NCBI RefSeq assembly: GCF_003626645.1
Contig: NZ_RBAM01000006.1
Span: forward strand, 477,813 to 541,812
Direction: 5' to 3'
Length of the DNA stretch: 64,000 nucleotides
Source of the DNA: Streptomyces klenkii
GTDB taxonomy: Bacteria > Actinomycetota > Actinomycetes > Streptomycetales > Streptomycetaceae
Part shown: one piece after another, positions 8,976 through 17,567 of the stretch
Layout of the letters: the number at the start of each line of letters is the position of its first letter
How positions within the stretch are numbered: position 1 is the stretch's first letter
The notes under the pieces: generated by a model
Seen by the model: only the letters and a program-made list of their open reading frames with translations
Databases searched by the model: none
What the model was told of the DNA's origin: nothing
Position numbers and translations under genes: made by a program

Positions 8976-10700
8976 TCAGTGGGTTCCCGGGCGCAGGAAG
9001 CGGCGTAGTTTCTGCAAGGGCCAGGTGTTGATGACGTCGTCCTTCGTCAGCCAGCCGCGCTGGGCCGTGCCCACGCCGTAGCGCATGTACGGCAGGTGGG
9101 TCACCGAGTGGGCGTCCGTGCTGATCGCAAACTTCACGCCGTAGCGCTTGGCGCGCAGGACGTCCTCGTCGCACAGGTCCAGCCGCTGCGGGTGGGAGTT
9201 GATCTCCAGGGCCGTGCCGGTGCGGGCGCAGGCCTCGAAGACCGCGTCGAAGTCGGCGTCGATGCCGGGGCGCTTGCCGATCTGACGGGTGGTGGGGTGG
9301 CCGATGACCGCCACGTGCGGGTTCTCGCAGGCGCGGATCAGCCGGCGGGTCAGTTCCTCGCGGCTCTGGTTGAAGTGGGAGTGGACGGAGGCCACGCACA
9401 GGTCGAAGCCGGCCAGGAAGTCGTCCGGCCAGTCCAGGTCGCCGCCGGGGCCGATGTTCAGCTCCGTGCCGTGCAGGAGCCGCATCCGCCGGTGCTTGCC
9501 GTCCAGGGCCCGGACCTGCTCCCGCTGGGCGAGGATCTTGGCGTCCGTCATGCGCTGCATGTACAGGTTCGGGGCGTGGTCCGTGACGGCGTAGTACGTG
9601 TAGCCCCGGCGGGCCGCGGCGGCGACCATCTCCTCCAGCGGGGCGACGCCGTCCGTGAGGTCGGTGTGGGTGTGCAGGTCGCCGCGGATGTCGTCCTCGG
9701 TCACGAGCTCCGGCAGCTCGTCGCGCAGCCCGGCGGCGATCTCGCCGCGGTCCTCCCGCAGGGTGGGCGGGATCCAGGGCAGGCCGAGGCGGGCGTAGAT
9801 CTCCTCCTCGGTCGCCGAGACGATCTTCTTGCCGCTCTTGACGTGGAAGAGGCCGTACTCGGACAGCTTGTACTTGTGGCGGACGGCGAGCTCGCGGATG
9901 CGGATGTTGTGCGCTTTGGAGCCGGTGAAGTACAGCAGGCCCGCTCCCCACGCGTCCGGCGGCAGGACGCGCAGGTCGACTTGGAGGCCCTTCGTCGTGC
10001 GGATGGAGGTCTTCTTCTCGCCGTGGGCGATGACCTCGGCGGTGACCGGGAGCGCGGTGAAGGCCTCCATCAGCGGGGCGGAGCGGTCGGCGGCGACGAG
10101 GATGTCGACGTCGCCGATGGTCTCGCGCATCCGGCGCAGCGATCCGGCGTAGGCGCACCGCTCGCACCCGGCCACGCCGGAGAGCTCGGCGGTGATCTGT
10201 TCGGCGGCGTCCGTGGCGGCGTCGATGAGGATGCGGCCGCCGGCCTGCTGCAACAGCGCGATGCCGTGCAGGATGTTCTCCTCGGTGCGGGCGCCGAAGC
10301 CCTTGAGGTCGCGGAGCTTGTGCTCGTGGAGGGCGTCGAGGAGCTGGTCGACGGAGGAGATGTGCAGTTCCTCGTAGAGGACCATGGCCTTCTTGGGGCC
10401 GAGCATGGGGATGGAGATCAGCTCGCGCACGCCGGCGGGGATGACCGTCCGGGCCTCTTCGATCATGGAGACGCGGCCGGTGCTCAGGTATTCGAGGACC
10501 TTCTCGGCGATGGACTTGCCGACGCCGGGGATGTCGAGGAGGCCCTTGAGGTCGAGGCGGGAGACGTCGGCGTGGTGGCCGCCGATCGCGCGGGCGGCCT
10601 TCTCGTAGGCGCGCGCCTTGTAGGCGTCGCCGCCGGAGATGGTGACGAGGTCGGCGTACTCCTGTAGCAGCGCCTCGACCTCTTCGTTGGGCCGGGCCAT
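8976..10700 (-). CDS. polX: DNA polymerase/3'-5' exonuclease PolX
   Basis: A 574-residue bacterial PolX protein. Domains in order: an N-terminal helix-hairpin-helix DNA-binding part (LLDIPGVGKSIAEKV), a Pol X nucleotidyltransferase core with the metal-binding aspartates in IGDVDILVAAD (near 198) and VDLRVLPPD, and a C-terminal PHP metallo-phosphoesterase beginning GDLHTHTDLTDG (near 343) with later His clusters (VTDHAPN, SVHSHFNQ, IGHPTTR, STDAHS). The PHP domain supplies 3'-5' exonuclease activity; family members work in base excision repair gap filling. Length is normal. The start MARPNEEVEALLQEYADL at 10700 matches where the family begins; a longer frame to 10832 runs into the divergent neighbour. 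Divergent from the CapA-like gene. Confidence 0.92.
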   Translation of the reverse strand: MARPNEEVEALLQEYADLVTISGGDAYKARAYEKAARAIGGHHADVSRLDLKGLLDIPGVGKSIAEKVLEYLSTGRVSMIEEARTVIPAGVRELISIPMLGPKKAMVLYEELHISSVDQLLDALHEHKLRDLKGFGARTEENILHGIALLQQAGGRILIDAATDAAEQITAELSGVAGCERCAYAGSLRRMRETIGDVDILVAADRSAPLMEAFTALPVTAEVIAHGEKKTSIRTTKGLQVDLRVLPPDAWGAGLLYFTGSKAHNIRIRELAVRHKYKLSEYGLFHVKSGKKIVSATEEEIYARLGLPWIPPTLREDRGEIAAGLRDELPELVTEDDIRGDLHTHTDLTDGVAPLEEMVAAAARRGYTYYAVTDHAPNLYMQRMTDAKILAQREQVRALDGKHRRMRLLHGTELNIGPGGDLDWPDDFLAGFDLCVASVHSHFNQSREELTRRLIRACENPHVAVIGHPTTRQIGKRPGIDADFDAVFEACARTGTALEINSHPQRLDLCDEDVLRAKRYGVKFAISTDAHSVTHLPYMRYGVGTAQRGWLTKDDVINTWPLQKLRRFLRPGTH

Positions 10701-10744
10701 GGGTCTGCTGTTCCCCCTGAGGCCCCAGCCCACACATTCCTCAG

Positions 10745-10760
10745 GAAATACCACTATTTC
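10745..10760. promoter_or_regulatory. AT-rich perfect inverted repeat between divergent promoters
   Basis: GAAATA-CCAC-TATTTC, a perfect 6-bp inverted repeat that is strikingly AT-rich for this genome, in the 119-base gap between polX and the CapA-like gene. A TACAAT -10-like box (10761-10766) abuts it for rightward transcription. It does not match the actinobacterial LexA box, so the binding factor is unknown. Confidence 0.35.
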
Positions 10761-10819
10761 TACAATGGGGAGCAGGAGAGACAGGGGGCGCGGCCGGGCC
10801 CGCGGGAGGTGGTTGAACC

Positions 10820-11809
10820 GTGAAACTCGCACTCGCCGGTGACACCATGCTGGGCCGGGAGGTCGCCCGGCGGCTCGCCACCGACCCGCCGGAGAGCCTG
10901 TTCGACGACGGCGTGGTGGCCGTCGCGCGCGAGGCCGACGTCTTCGTCCTCAACCTGGAGTGCGCGGTCTCCGCGCGCGGCGAGCGGTGGCGGGACCCGT
11001 TCAAGCCGTTCTTCTTCCGGGCGCCGCCCGTGGCCGTGCGGGCCCTCCAGCACCTCGGGGTGACCTGCGTGAACCTGGCCAACAACCACGCCCTGGACTA
11101 CGGGCCCGAGGCCCTGCTCGACACCGTCCGCCACCTCGCCGACGCGGGAATCGCCTGGACCGGGGCCGGCCGGGACGGGGAGGCCGCGCGGCGGCCCGCG
11201 GTCGTCGAGCGCGGCGGGCTGCGGCTGGGCGTCGTCGGGGTCACCGACCACCCGCGCGACTTCGCCGCGGGCCCGGACCGGCCGGGCGTCGCCCACGTGG
11301 ACTTGGAGACCGGCGCCCCGGCCTGGCTGCTCCGGACCATCACGGGCCTCGCCACGGATGCCACTGACGCCACAGACGCCGCGGACGTCACGCTCGTCAC
11401 CCCGCACTGGGGCCCGAACATGACCCGGGGGCCCGCCGCGTACATCCGCCGCGCCGCGCAGGAGTTCCTCGCCGCGGGCGCCACCCTCGTCGCCGGGCAC
11501 TCCGCACACGTCTTCCACGGGGTCGCGGACCGGGTGCTCTACGACCTCGGGGACTTCGTCGACGACTACGCGACGGACGACGAGCTCCGCAACGACCTGG
11601 GCCTGCTCTTCCTCGTCACTTTCGACGGCGCCCGCCCCGTCCGCGTGGAGGCGGTGCCGCTGGCGCTCGACTTCTGCCGCACGCGGCTCGCGGACGCGGC
11701 CGAAGCCCGGTGGATCGCCCGCAGGTTCCGCGAGGCCTGCGCCGCCTTCGGTACGGAGGTGACGGAGGAGGACGGCCGTCTCGTGGTGGAGTGGCGCGGG
11801 GCGGAGTGA
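10820..11809 (+). CDS. CapA-family metallophosphatase-like protein
   Basis: A 329-residue member of the CapA / poly-gamma-glutamate synthesis (PgsA) family with a calcineurin-like fold. Family blocks present: LALAGDTMLGR at the N-terminus, FVLNLEC (near 40), CVNLANNHALDYG (near 90), TPHWGPN (near 195) and AGHSAHVFHG (near 225). These hold the conserved Asp, Asn and His residues of the metal centre. No signal peptide or membrane anchor is visible, unlike the polyglutamate-synthesis proteins, so a cytoplasmic phosphoesterase role is likelier than capsule assembly. A short acidic repeat (DATDATDAAD) sits near residue 180. GTG 10820 has GGGAGG upstream. Divergent from polX; no capsule genes are nearby. 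Confidence 0.85.
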   Translation: MKLALAGDTMLGREVARRLATDPPESLFDDGVVAVAREADVFVLNLECAVSARGERWRDPFKPFFFRAPPVAVRALQHLGVTCVNLANNHALDYGPEALLDTVRHLADAGIAWTGAGRDGEAARRPAVVERGGLRLGVVGVTDHPRDFAAGPDRPGVAHVDLETGAPAWLLRTITGLATDATDATDAADVTLVTPHWGPNMTRGPAAYIRRAAQEFLAAGATLVAGHSAHVFHGVADRVLYDLGDFVDDYATDDELRNDLGLLFLVTFDGARPVRVEAVPLALDFCRTRLADAAEARWIARRFREACAAFGTEVTEEDGRLVVEWRGAE

Positions 11810-11869
11810 CGCGGAGCGACTTGGCAGAGTTCCTGCTTCCGCCGGAGCCCGCGCCCTACCATCGGGCGG

Positions 11870-12334
11870 GTGAGCGCTCCCCCGCCCCCGCTGGCCGCCC
11901 GCGTCTACTTCACCGCCGAGACCGCTGAGGAGCAGCGCGCGGCGCTGACCGACGGCCTGACGGGGCTGGGAGTCACCCCGTACAGCGCGACGCTGGACGC
12001 CCTCCGGAGCGAGGCGCTCACCTGGCTGGTCCTCGTCGTGCTGCCGCTCAGCGGCTTCCTCCAGAACGTCGGGCAGATCCTCGCCCAGGACGCCTGCACG
12101 GCGCTGAAGCGGGTGCTCGGCGGCGCGTTGCGCCACTCCCGCGGCGAACCTCCCGTGCCGGCCGCGCCTCCCGTGCCGCCGCCGCTCCTGCTGGAGGACG
12201 AGCGCTCGGGCGCCCGGATCGTCATCGACGCGGACCTGCCGGTGGCCGCGTACCAGCAGCTCCTGGAGCTGGACCTGGGCTCCTGCGAGGGCCGGACACT
12301 GTCCTACGACCGGACGCGGGGCCGCTGGCACTGA
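11870..12334 (+). CDS. Hypothetical small membrane protein
   Basis: A 154-residue protein I do not recognise. It has a short N-terminal globular stretch (VYFTAETAEEQRAALTDGL), one probable hydrophobic helix (ALTWLVLVVLPLSGFL, near 50-66), a Pro-rich linker (PPVPAAPPVPPP) and a C-terminal part with LPVAAYQQLLELDLG. GTG 11870 is preceded by a G-rich stretch. It follows the CapA-like gene by 60 bases in the same direction and could be its partner. The sequence after it (12335-12518, 184 bases) shows no gene and probably holds the promoter of the phospholipase gene. Confidence 0.6.
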   Translation: MSAPPPPLAARVYFTAETAEEQRAALTDGLTGLGVTPYSATLDALRSEALTWLVLVVLPLSGFLQNVGQILAQDACTALKRVLGGALRHSRGEPPVPAAPPVPPPLLLEDERSGARIVIDADLPVAAYQQLLELDLGSCEGRTLSYDRTRGRWH

Positions 12335-12518
12335 GGCCGGGCCGCGGGGCCGGCCGCACGCGCCCATCCCGCCCCACCCCTCCCTTTCTCGGCCCCCGTC
12401 CGCTACGTTCGCCTCGCGTACCGCCCTCCGTCACGCCGGCGACACGGCCCCTTCCCCGGCGCTCGCTGCTCTTGGAACTACCGGTTCTCGTCCCGACTCC
12501 CAAGAGGTCCTCACACAC

Positions 12519-14576
12519 ATGCCAGAACTCAACCGGCGGCGGTTTCTCCAGATCGCCGGCGCGACCGCGGGCTTCGCGGCCCTGTCGGGCAGCATCGAGC
12601 GCGCCGCAGCCATCCCCGCCCGCCGCCGTGCCGGCACCATCCAGGACGTCGAGCACATCGTCGTCCTGATGCAGGAGAATCGTTCCTTCGACCACTACTT
12701 CGGCACCCTGAAGGGCGTGCGCGGCTTCGGCGACCCGCGCCCGGTGTCCCTGCCCAGCGGCAAGCCGGTGTGGTACCAGTCGGACGGTTCCAAGGAGGTG
12801 CCGCCCTACCACCCGGACGCCGAGAACCTCGGCATGCAGTTCATCGCGGGCCTCAACCACGACTGGCAGGGCGGCCACAAGGCCTGGAACCAGGGCCGGT
12901 ACGACCAGTGGCTGCCCGCCAAGGGCACCGGCACGATGGCCTACCTGACGCGCAAGGACATCCCGTTCCACTACGCGCTGGCCGACGCGTTCACCGTGTG
13001 CGACGCGTACCACTGCTCGTTCATCGGGGCCACCGACCCCAACCGCTACTACATGTGGACGGGGCACACCGGCAACGACGGCAAGGGCGGCGGCCCCGTC
13101 CTCGGCAACGAGGAGGCGGGCTACGACTGGACGACGTACCCGGAGCGGCTGGAGAAGGCCGGCGTCTCCTGGAAGATCTACCAGGACGAGGGCGACGGCC
13201 TCGACAAGGCGGGCTCCTGGGGCTGGATCGAGGACGCGTACCGCGGCAACTACGGCGACAACTCGCTCCTCTACTTCAACAACTTCCGCAACGCCAAGCC
13301 CGGTGAGCCCCTCTACGAGAAGGCCCGCACCGGCACGAACGTGAAGAAGGGCGGCGGCTACTTCGACGTCCTCAAGGCGGACGTCAAGGCGGGCAAGCTG
13401 CCGCAGATCTCCTGGATCGCCGCGCCGGAGGCCTTCTCCGAGCACCCGAACTGGCCGGTCAACTACGGCGCCTGGTACATCGCCCAGGTGCTGGACGCGC
13501 TCACCTCGAACCCCGAGGTGTGGAGCAGGACGGCCCTGTTCATCACGTACGACGAGAACGACGGCTACTTCGACCACGTCCTGCCGCCGTTCCCGCCCGC
13601 CGGCGCCGACCGGGGCGCCTCCACGGTGGATGCCTCTCTCGACGTCTTCGGCGGCAACGCCCGCTACGGCGCGGGCCCCTACGGGCTGGGGCAGCGCGTG
13701 CCCATGCTCGTGGTCTCGCCGTGGAGCACCGGCGGCTTCGTGTGCTCGGAGGTCTTCGACCACACCTCGGTCATCCGCTTCATGGAGCAGCGCTTCGGCG
13801 TGCGCGAGCCCAACATCTCGCCGTGGCGCCGCGCGATCTGCGGCGACCTCACGTCGGCCTTCGACTTCGGCCTCCGCGACCCGCACCCGGCCTCCCTGCC
13901 GGACACCGCGGCCTACGAGCCGCCGGACCGCAAGCGCCACCCCGACTACGTGCCGAAGCCGCCCGCGGCCCCCTCCCTTCCCGTGCAGGAGAAGGGCTCG
14001 CGGCCCACCCGCCCGCTGCCGTACGCGCCGCTGGTGGACGGCTCCGCGACCCCGTCCACCGGGCGGTTCACGCTCACGTTCGGCGGCGGCGACAAGGCCG
14101 GCGTGTGCTTCACCGTCACCTCGGGCAACCGGACGGACGGCCCGTGGACGTACACGGCGGGCGCCGGCCGGCAGCTCTCGGACACCTGGAACACCGCCTA
14201 CTCCAAGGGCACGTACGACCTGTCGGTGTTCGGCCCGAACGGCTTCCTGCGCACCTTCCGCGGGCCGGGCAAGGCCGCGGGCCCGGAGGTGACCGCCCGT
14301 CACAACGGCCGCACCGGCGGGCTCACGCTGACGATGACGAACGCGGGCGCCAAGGCCTGCAAGCTGACCGTCACCGACGCCTACAGCGGGGGGAAGCAGA
14401 CCTTCCAGGTGCCCGCGGGAGGGCAACTGGTCCATGCTGTGGACCTGCACCGCAGCAAGCGCTGGTACGACCTGACCGTCGTCTCCGACACGGACGGCAC
14501 GTACCTGCGCCGCTTCGCGGGGCACGTCGAGACCGGCGGGACCGGGGTGAGCGACCCCGCGATCCGCGCGGCGTAG
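12519..14576 (+). CDS. Tat-exported phosphocholine-specific phospholipase C
   Basis: A 685-residue non-haemolytic-type phospholipase C (phosphoesterase family that includes PlcN and AcpA). It hydrolyses phosphatidylcholine or related lipids outside the cell, releasing phosphocholine. The N-terminus NRRRFLQIAGATAGFAALSG is a twin-arginine signal. The catalytic block HIVVLMQENRSFDHYFG (near residue 45-60) holds the metal/nucleophile region; further family blocks are DPNRYYMWTGH, ITYDENDGYFDHV and RVPMLVVSPWS. After about residue 490 there are two C-terminal beta-sandwich repeats of the type found in this family (ATPSTGRFTLTFGGGDKAG onward and a second copy near 600). Length is normal. Likely induced by phosphate limitation in streptomycetes, but I see no clear PHO box upstream. 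Confidence 0.92.
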   Translation: MPELNRRRFLQIAGATAGFAALSGSIERAAAIPARRRAGTIQDVEHIVVLMQENRSFDHYFGTLKGVRGFGDPRPVSLPSGKPVWYQSDGSKEVPPYHPDAENLGMQFIAGLNHDWQGGHKAWNQGRYDQWLPAKGTGTMAYLTRKDIPFHYALADAFTVCDAYHCSFIGATDPNRYYMWTGHTGNDGKGGGPVLGNEEAGYDWTTYPERLEKAGVSWKIYQDEGDGLDKAGSWGWIEDAYRGNYGDNSLLYFNNFRNAKPGEPLYEKARTGTNVKKGGGYFDVLKADVKAGKLPQISWIAAPEAFSEHPNWPVNYGAWYIAQVLDALTSNPEVWSRTALFITYDENDGYFDHVLPPFPPAGADRGASTVDASLDVFGGNARYGAGPYGLGQRVPMLVVSPWSTGGFVCSEVFDHTSVIRFMEQRFGVREPNISPWRRAICGDLTSAFDFGLRDPHPASLPDTAAYEPPDRKRHPDYVPKPPAAPSLPVQEKGSRPTRPLPYAPLVDGSATPSTGRFTLTFGGGDKAGVCFTVTSGNRTDGPWTYTAGAGRQLSDTWNTAYSKGTYDLSVFGPNGFLRTFRGPGKAAGPEVTARHNGRTGGLTLTMTNAGAKACKLTVTDAYSGGKQTFQVPAGGQLVHAVDLHRSKRWYDLTVVSDTDGTYLRRFAGHVETGGTGVSDPAIRAA

Positions 14577-14616
14577 CAGGCACGGCGTAGCAGGACGCGG
14601 AAAGGCGGAGGACGGG

Positions 14617-15276
14617 GTGGAGCCGCGCGGTGTGCTCGTCACGGTGTGGGCCGTGGTGCTGCGCACCGGCGCGGACGTTCCCCGGGACACGGCCGGCAAG
14701 CGGCGGCTGCGTGCGGAGGCCCGGGCGTGGGCCGGCGACCGGCTCGCCGAGCGGCTCCGGGCCCCTGCCGCGGGGGTGCGGTGGGAGCGGAGCCGGGCCG
14801 GGAAGCCGCGGCTCGCCCACGACCCGGGCCTGTACGTGAGCTACAGCCACTCGGGCGGTGCTGTGGTGCTGGCCGTGTGCGCGGGCGGCCCGGTGGGCGT
14901 CGACGTGGAGCGCGTCGTTCCCCGGCCGCACCTGTCCGAGCTCGCCGCGGAGTGCCTGGCTCCCGCGGAGTCCGCCGCGTGGCGGGAGGCGGCTCCGGGG
15001 CGGGAGGCGTACGAGTTCGCCCGGTTGTGGACCCGTAAGGAGGCCGTGCTGAAGGCCTGGGGGCGCGGCTTCCCGGGCTCCCTCGCCGAGGTCGTGACGG
15101 GTCCGGGCGCGCGGCCCGGCGAGCCGGCCGTGCTGGCGCTGCCTGCCGCGCTGGGCCCGGTGGGGCTGTGGACGGTGCGCGATCTGGGGGCGCCGGACGG
15201 CTACCGGGCGGCGGTGGCCGTCCGGGCGCCCGCCGCCCGGGTGGTGGTCATGTCAGGGGGCGCGGGCCGGGCATGA
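14617..15276 (+). CDS. Sfp-type 4'-phosphopantetheinyl transferase
   Basis: A 219-residue phosphopantetheinyl transferase that should activate carrier proteins by attaching the CoA-derived arm to the conserved Ser. Both family motifs are present: GVDVERVVP (near 94-102, metal-binding Asp/Glu) and LWTRKEAVLKAWGRG (near 142-156). GTG 14617 follows a GGAGG site. It lies 40 bases after the phospholipase gene and overlaps tail-to-tail by 29 bases with the FAD oxidoreductase gene of the fatty-acid-like operon. That placement makes the ACP at 23220-23471 its likely client, though NRPS carrier domains of the siderophore line could also use it. Confidence 0.88.
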   Translation: MEPRGVLVTVWAVVLRTGADVPRDTAGKRRLRAEARAWAGDRLAERLRAPAAGVRWERSRAGKPRLAHDPGLYVSYSHSGGAVVLAVCAGGPVGVDVERVVPRPHLSELAAECLAPAESAAWREAAPGREAYEFARLWTRKEAVLKAWGRGFPGSLAEVVTGPGARPGEPAVLALPAALGPVGLWTVRDLGAPDGYRAAVAVRAPAARVVVMSGGAGRA

Positions 15277-16606
15277 GCGTGCGGACGAGGTCGTCCGTGC
15301 ACGCGTACGCGCCCCGGAAGCACGCTTCGACGGACGCGCCCCGTACGTAGTCGCCGGTCAGGGCCAGTCCGGGCAGGTCCGCGGCGAGTTCGGCGAGGGC
15401 CTTGAGCGTCGTGGAGTGGAAGGCGGAGTAGGCGCACAGGCCGTGCTCCCAGCGGGCGGACACGGCGGCGGTGCGGCGCGGGGCCGAGAGGTCGACGTGG
15501 GCGCCGAGCTCCTTCTCGGCGAGGGCGGTCAGGTCGTCCCGGCCGTGGGGCAGGGCGCGGGCCGCCCGGCCGCTGAAGGTGTAGCGGACGAGGTGCCGGT
15601 CCCCCACCCCGTACGCGCCCGCGTTGCTCAGGGGGCTGCCGGGCGGGAAGGTCAGGGCGCGGACGCGCTCGTCGAAGACCGGCCGGTCGTACGCGGCGAC
15701 GACGACGGTGACGGGGAAGTACCGTACGCGGCCCAGCAGCCGGGCCTGCTGCGGGTGGTGGGGCCGCAGCAGCGCCGCAGCCGCGGGGGCGGGCAGGGCG
15801 AGGACGACGGCGTCGGCCGCGAGCTCGGAGGCCTCGCCGCCGGTGGCGGTGTGGACGCCGGTGACGCGGCCGCCCTCGACGGCGAGCCCCGTGACGCGGG
15901 TGCGGGTGCGGGTCTCGACGGTGTCCGCGAACCGGTCGAGGATGCCGTCGAAGCCGCCGGTGAGCTGGTCGAAGCTGTCGAGGAGCATGCCGAGGTTGGT
16001 GCCGAAGGTGCCCAGGTGGGTCTCGTCGGGCTCGGCGCCGTTCATGCGGACGACGGCCGGGCGCAGCAGCCGCTCTTGCAGGACGGGCCCGAAGTACGCC
16101 GAGAGGGCGGGGTCGCCGGTGCGGGCGGCGAGGCGGTCGAACTCGGGGCCGGCGAGGAAGGCGTTGGCGCGGTCGGCGCGGACGTAGCGGGCGAGGCGCA
16201 GGATCCTGACCAGGTCGCGCGGGGGGACGCCGGCCAGCAGGCCGGTCAGGCTAGCGGCCCGGCTGGTGCTGTCGACGGTGCGGACGCGGCCGTTCTCGAT
16301 CCGGGAGGAGTTGATGCCGAAGTGCTCCCAGTCGGCGTCGCGGGCGCCCATCGCGGCGGCGAACGCGCGGAAGGAGGCGTACTTGCGGCCGATGTTCTTG
16401 CCGCCGAGGGTCACGGTGCGCGAGCCGAGCGGGGCGGCTGCGGAGCGGCCGCCGAGGGTGGGCTGTTCGTCGAGGAGGACGGGGCGGGCGCCTGCGCGGT
16501 GCAGGTTCCAGGCGGCGGCGATGCCCGACCAGCCGCCGCCCACGACGATCACGCGGGGGGCGGTGGGCTCGGCGGGCGCCGGGGCGCTGTTGTCGTCAGG
16601 CGTCAT
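15248..16606 (-). CDS. FAD-dependent oxidoreductase (protoporphyrinogen/amine oxidase-like)
   Basis: A 452-residue flavoprotein of the amine oxidase / HemY / CrtI superfamily. The N-terminal dinucleotide-binding motif is VIVVGGGWSGIAAAWNLHRA (from about residue 18) followed by the conserved LLDEQPTLGGRS. The C-terminal FAD-contact block is GLALTGDYVRGASVEACFRG. It is probably cytoplasmic; no signal peptide is seen. It is the last gene of the coupled minus-strand operon: its start overlaps the hydrolase gene by 11 bases. In that context it may desaturate or oxidise the acyl product of the type II synthase; HemY-like proteins are also partners of HemN-like chemistry in haem synthesis, but no other haem genes are here. 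The reaction is unknown. Confidence 0.78.
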   Translation of the reverse strand: MTPDDNSAPAPAEPTAPRVIVVGGGWSGIAAAWNLHRAGARPVLLDEQPTLGGRSAAAPLGSRTVTLGGKNIGRKYASFRAFAAAMGARDADWEHFGINSSRIENGRVRTVDSTSRAASLTGLLAGVPPRDLVRILRLARYVRADRANAFLAGPEFDRLAARTGDPALSAYFGPVLQERLLRPAVVRMNGAEPDETHLGTFGTNLGMLLDSFDQLTGGFDGILDRFADTVETRTRTRVTGLAVEGGRVTGVHTATGGEASELAADAVVLALPAPAAAALLRPHHPQQARLLGRVRYFPVTVVVAAYDRPVFDERVRALTFPPGSPLSNAGAYGVGDRHLVRYTFSGRAARALPHGRDDLTALAEKELGAHVDLSAPRRTAAVSARWEHGLCAYSAFHSTTLKALAELAADLPGLALTGDYVRGASVEACFRGAYACTDDLVRTLMPGPRPLT

Positions 16607-17567
16607 GCGGCCCGTCCTTTCCCGGTTGCGGCCCGTCCTTCTGTGGTGGTGCGGCGGTGTCTTTCAACGCCCCGGTGTCCTCCGGTGCGGCGGTGGCTTT
16701 GAGCACCCACTGCGCGAGGTGTGCGCACAGCGCCGCGTTGTGGCGGACCCAGCGGAAGTGGTCGATGCGCTTTCCGCCGGCGGCGTCCGTGGTGTACTGC
16801 CAGCGGTCCAGTGCGGCCCGGGGCGCTTTGGACAGCAGGTGTTCGCGCGAGCCGGGCGGGGCGAGGGTGTCGTTGTCCACGCCGATGGCGAGCAGCGGCA
16901 GGCCGAGCGTGCCGAGGGCCCGCTCGTAGTCGGTGGTGCTGCCGGTGACGCGGTAGCGGCCGGTGCGTCCCTGGCGGGCCCAGTCGCGCATGACGCCGGT
17001 CGCCTGGGTGCCGCCGAAGCCGAGGCGCTCGCCGGGCCAGTAGCCCAGGGCGGTGGCCAGGGCGGCGAAGAGCTGGCCGGCGGCGAGGTTGCGCAGCCCG
17101 CGCAGGCCGCCGAAGCTGCGGTACCAGACGGATCCGGCGGCGACCAGGACGACCGCGTCGACGGGCTCGCGGCCGGCCGCCGCGTACAGCAGGGCCAGCT
17201 GTCCGCCGAGGCTGTGGCCGACGAGGACGAGCGGGCGGCCCGGGAGGGCGGAGCGGACGGCCGCGACGAGGGCGGGCAGGTCCTCCTCGGCCAGCTCGCG
17301 GTAGCCGAACCGGACGCCCCGGGCCGCCGCCGGGGTCGCCTCGCCCTGCCCGCGCAGGTCGGCCGTGACGACCGTGAGGCCCTCTTTGTGCAGGGCGCGG
17401 GCGAACGGCAGGTAGAAGCGGGCGGCGGCGCCCATGGCGGGCAGGACCACGGCCACCGGCCGGCCCGGTTCCGGGTGCTCGAGCACGCGGGCGACGAGGG
17501 TGACGCCGTCCGCGGGCTCGATCCGGGCGAGGACCGGCGGCGGCTCGGGGGGCTGTTTCATGGGCAC
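16596..17567 (-). CDS. Alpha/beta hydrolase
   Basis: A 323-residue alpha/beta hydrolase. The nucleophile elbow is VGHSLGGQ (near 124), an oxyanion region VVLPAMGAAARFY near 40, and an acidic IGVDNDTLAPPGS segment plus a late IDHFRW His that complete a plausible triad. GTG 17567 overlaps the stop codon of the radical SAM gene (taGTG), and ATG 17561 is an alternative start. The C-terminal tail (about 30 residues) is polar and low-complexity. In the operon it could release or trim the acyl chain as a thioesterase or act as a lipase/esterase. No lid or signal peptide is evident. Confidence 0.82.
   Translation of the reverse strand: MPMKQPPEPPPVLARIEPADGVTLVARVLEHPEPGRPVAVVLPAMGAAARFYLPFARALHKEGLTVVTADLRGQGEATPAAARGVRFGYRELAEEDLPALVAAVRSALPGRPLVLVGHSLGGQLALLYAAAGREPVDAVVLVAAGSVWYRSFGGLRGLRNLAAGQLFAALATALGYWPGERLGFGGTQATGVMRDWARQGRTGRYRVTGSTTDYERALGTLGLPLLAIGVDNDTLAPPGSREHLLSKAPRAALDRWQYTTDAAGGKRIDHFRWVRHNAALCAHLAQWVLKATAAPEDTGALKDTAAPPQKDGPQPGKDGPHDA

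Noticed and set aside
10745..10760. LexA/SOS box for polX
   Set aside because: The arms do not match the actinobacterial GAAC-N4-GTTC pattern.
11355..11390. Coding tandem repeat (DATDATDAAD) in the CapA-like gene as a mobile or slippage element
   Set aside because: Too short and imperfect; probably an ordinary surface loop.
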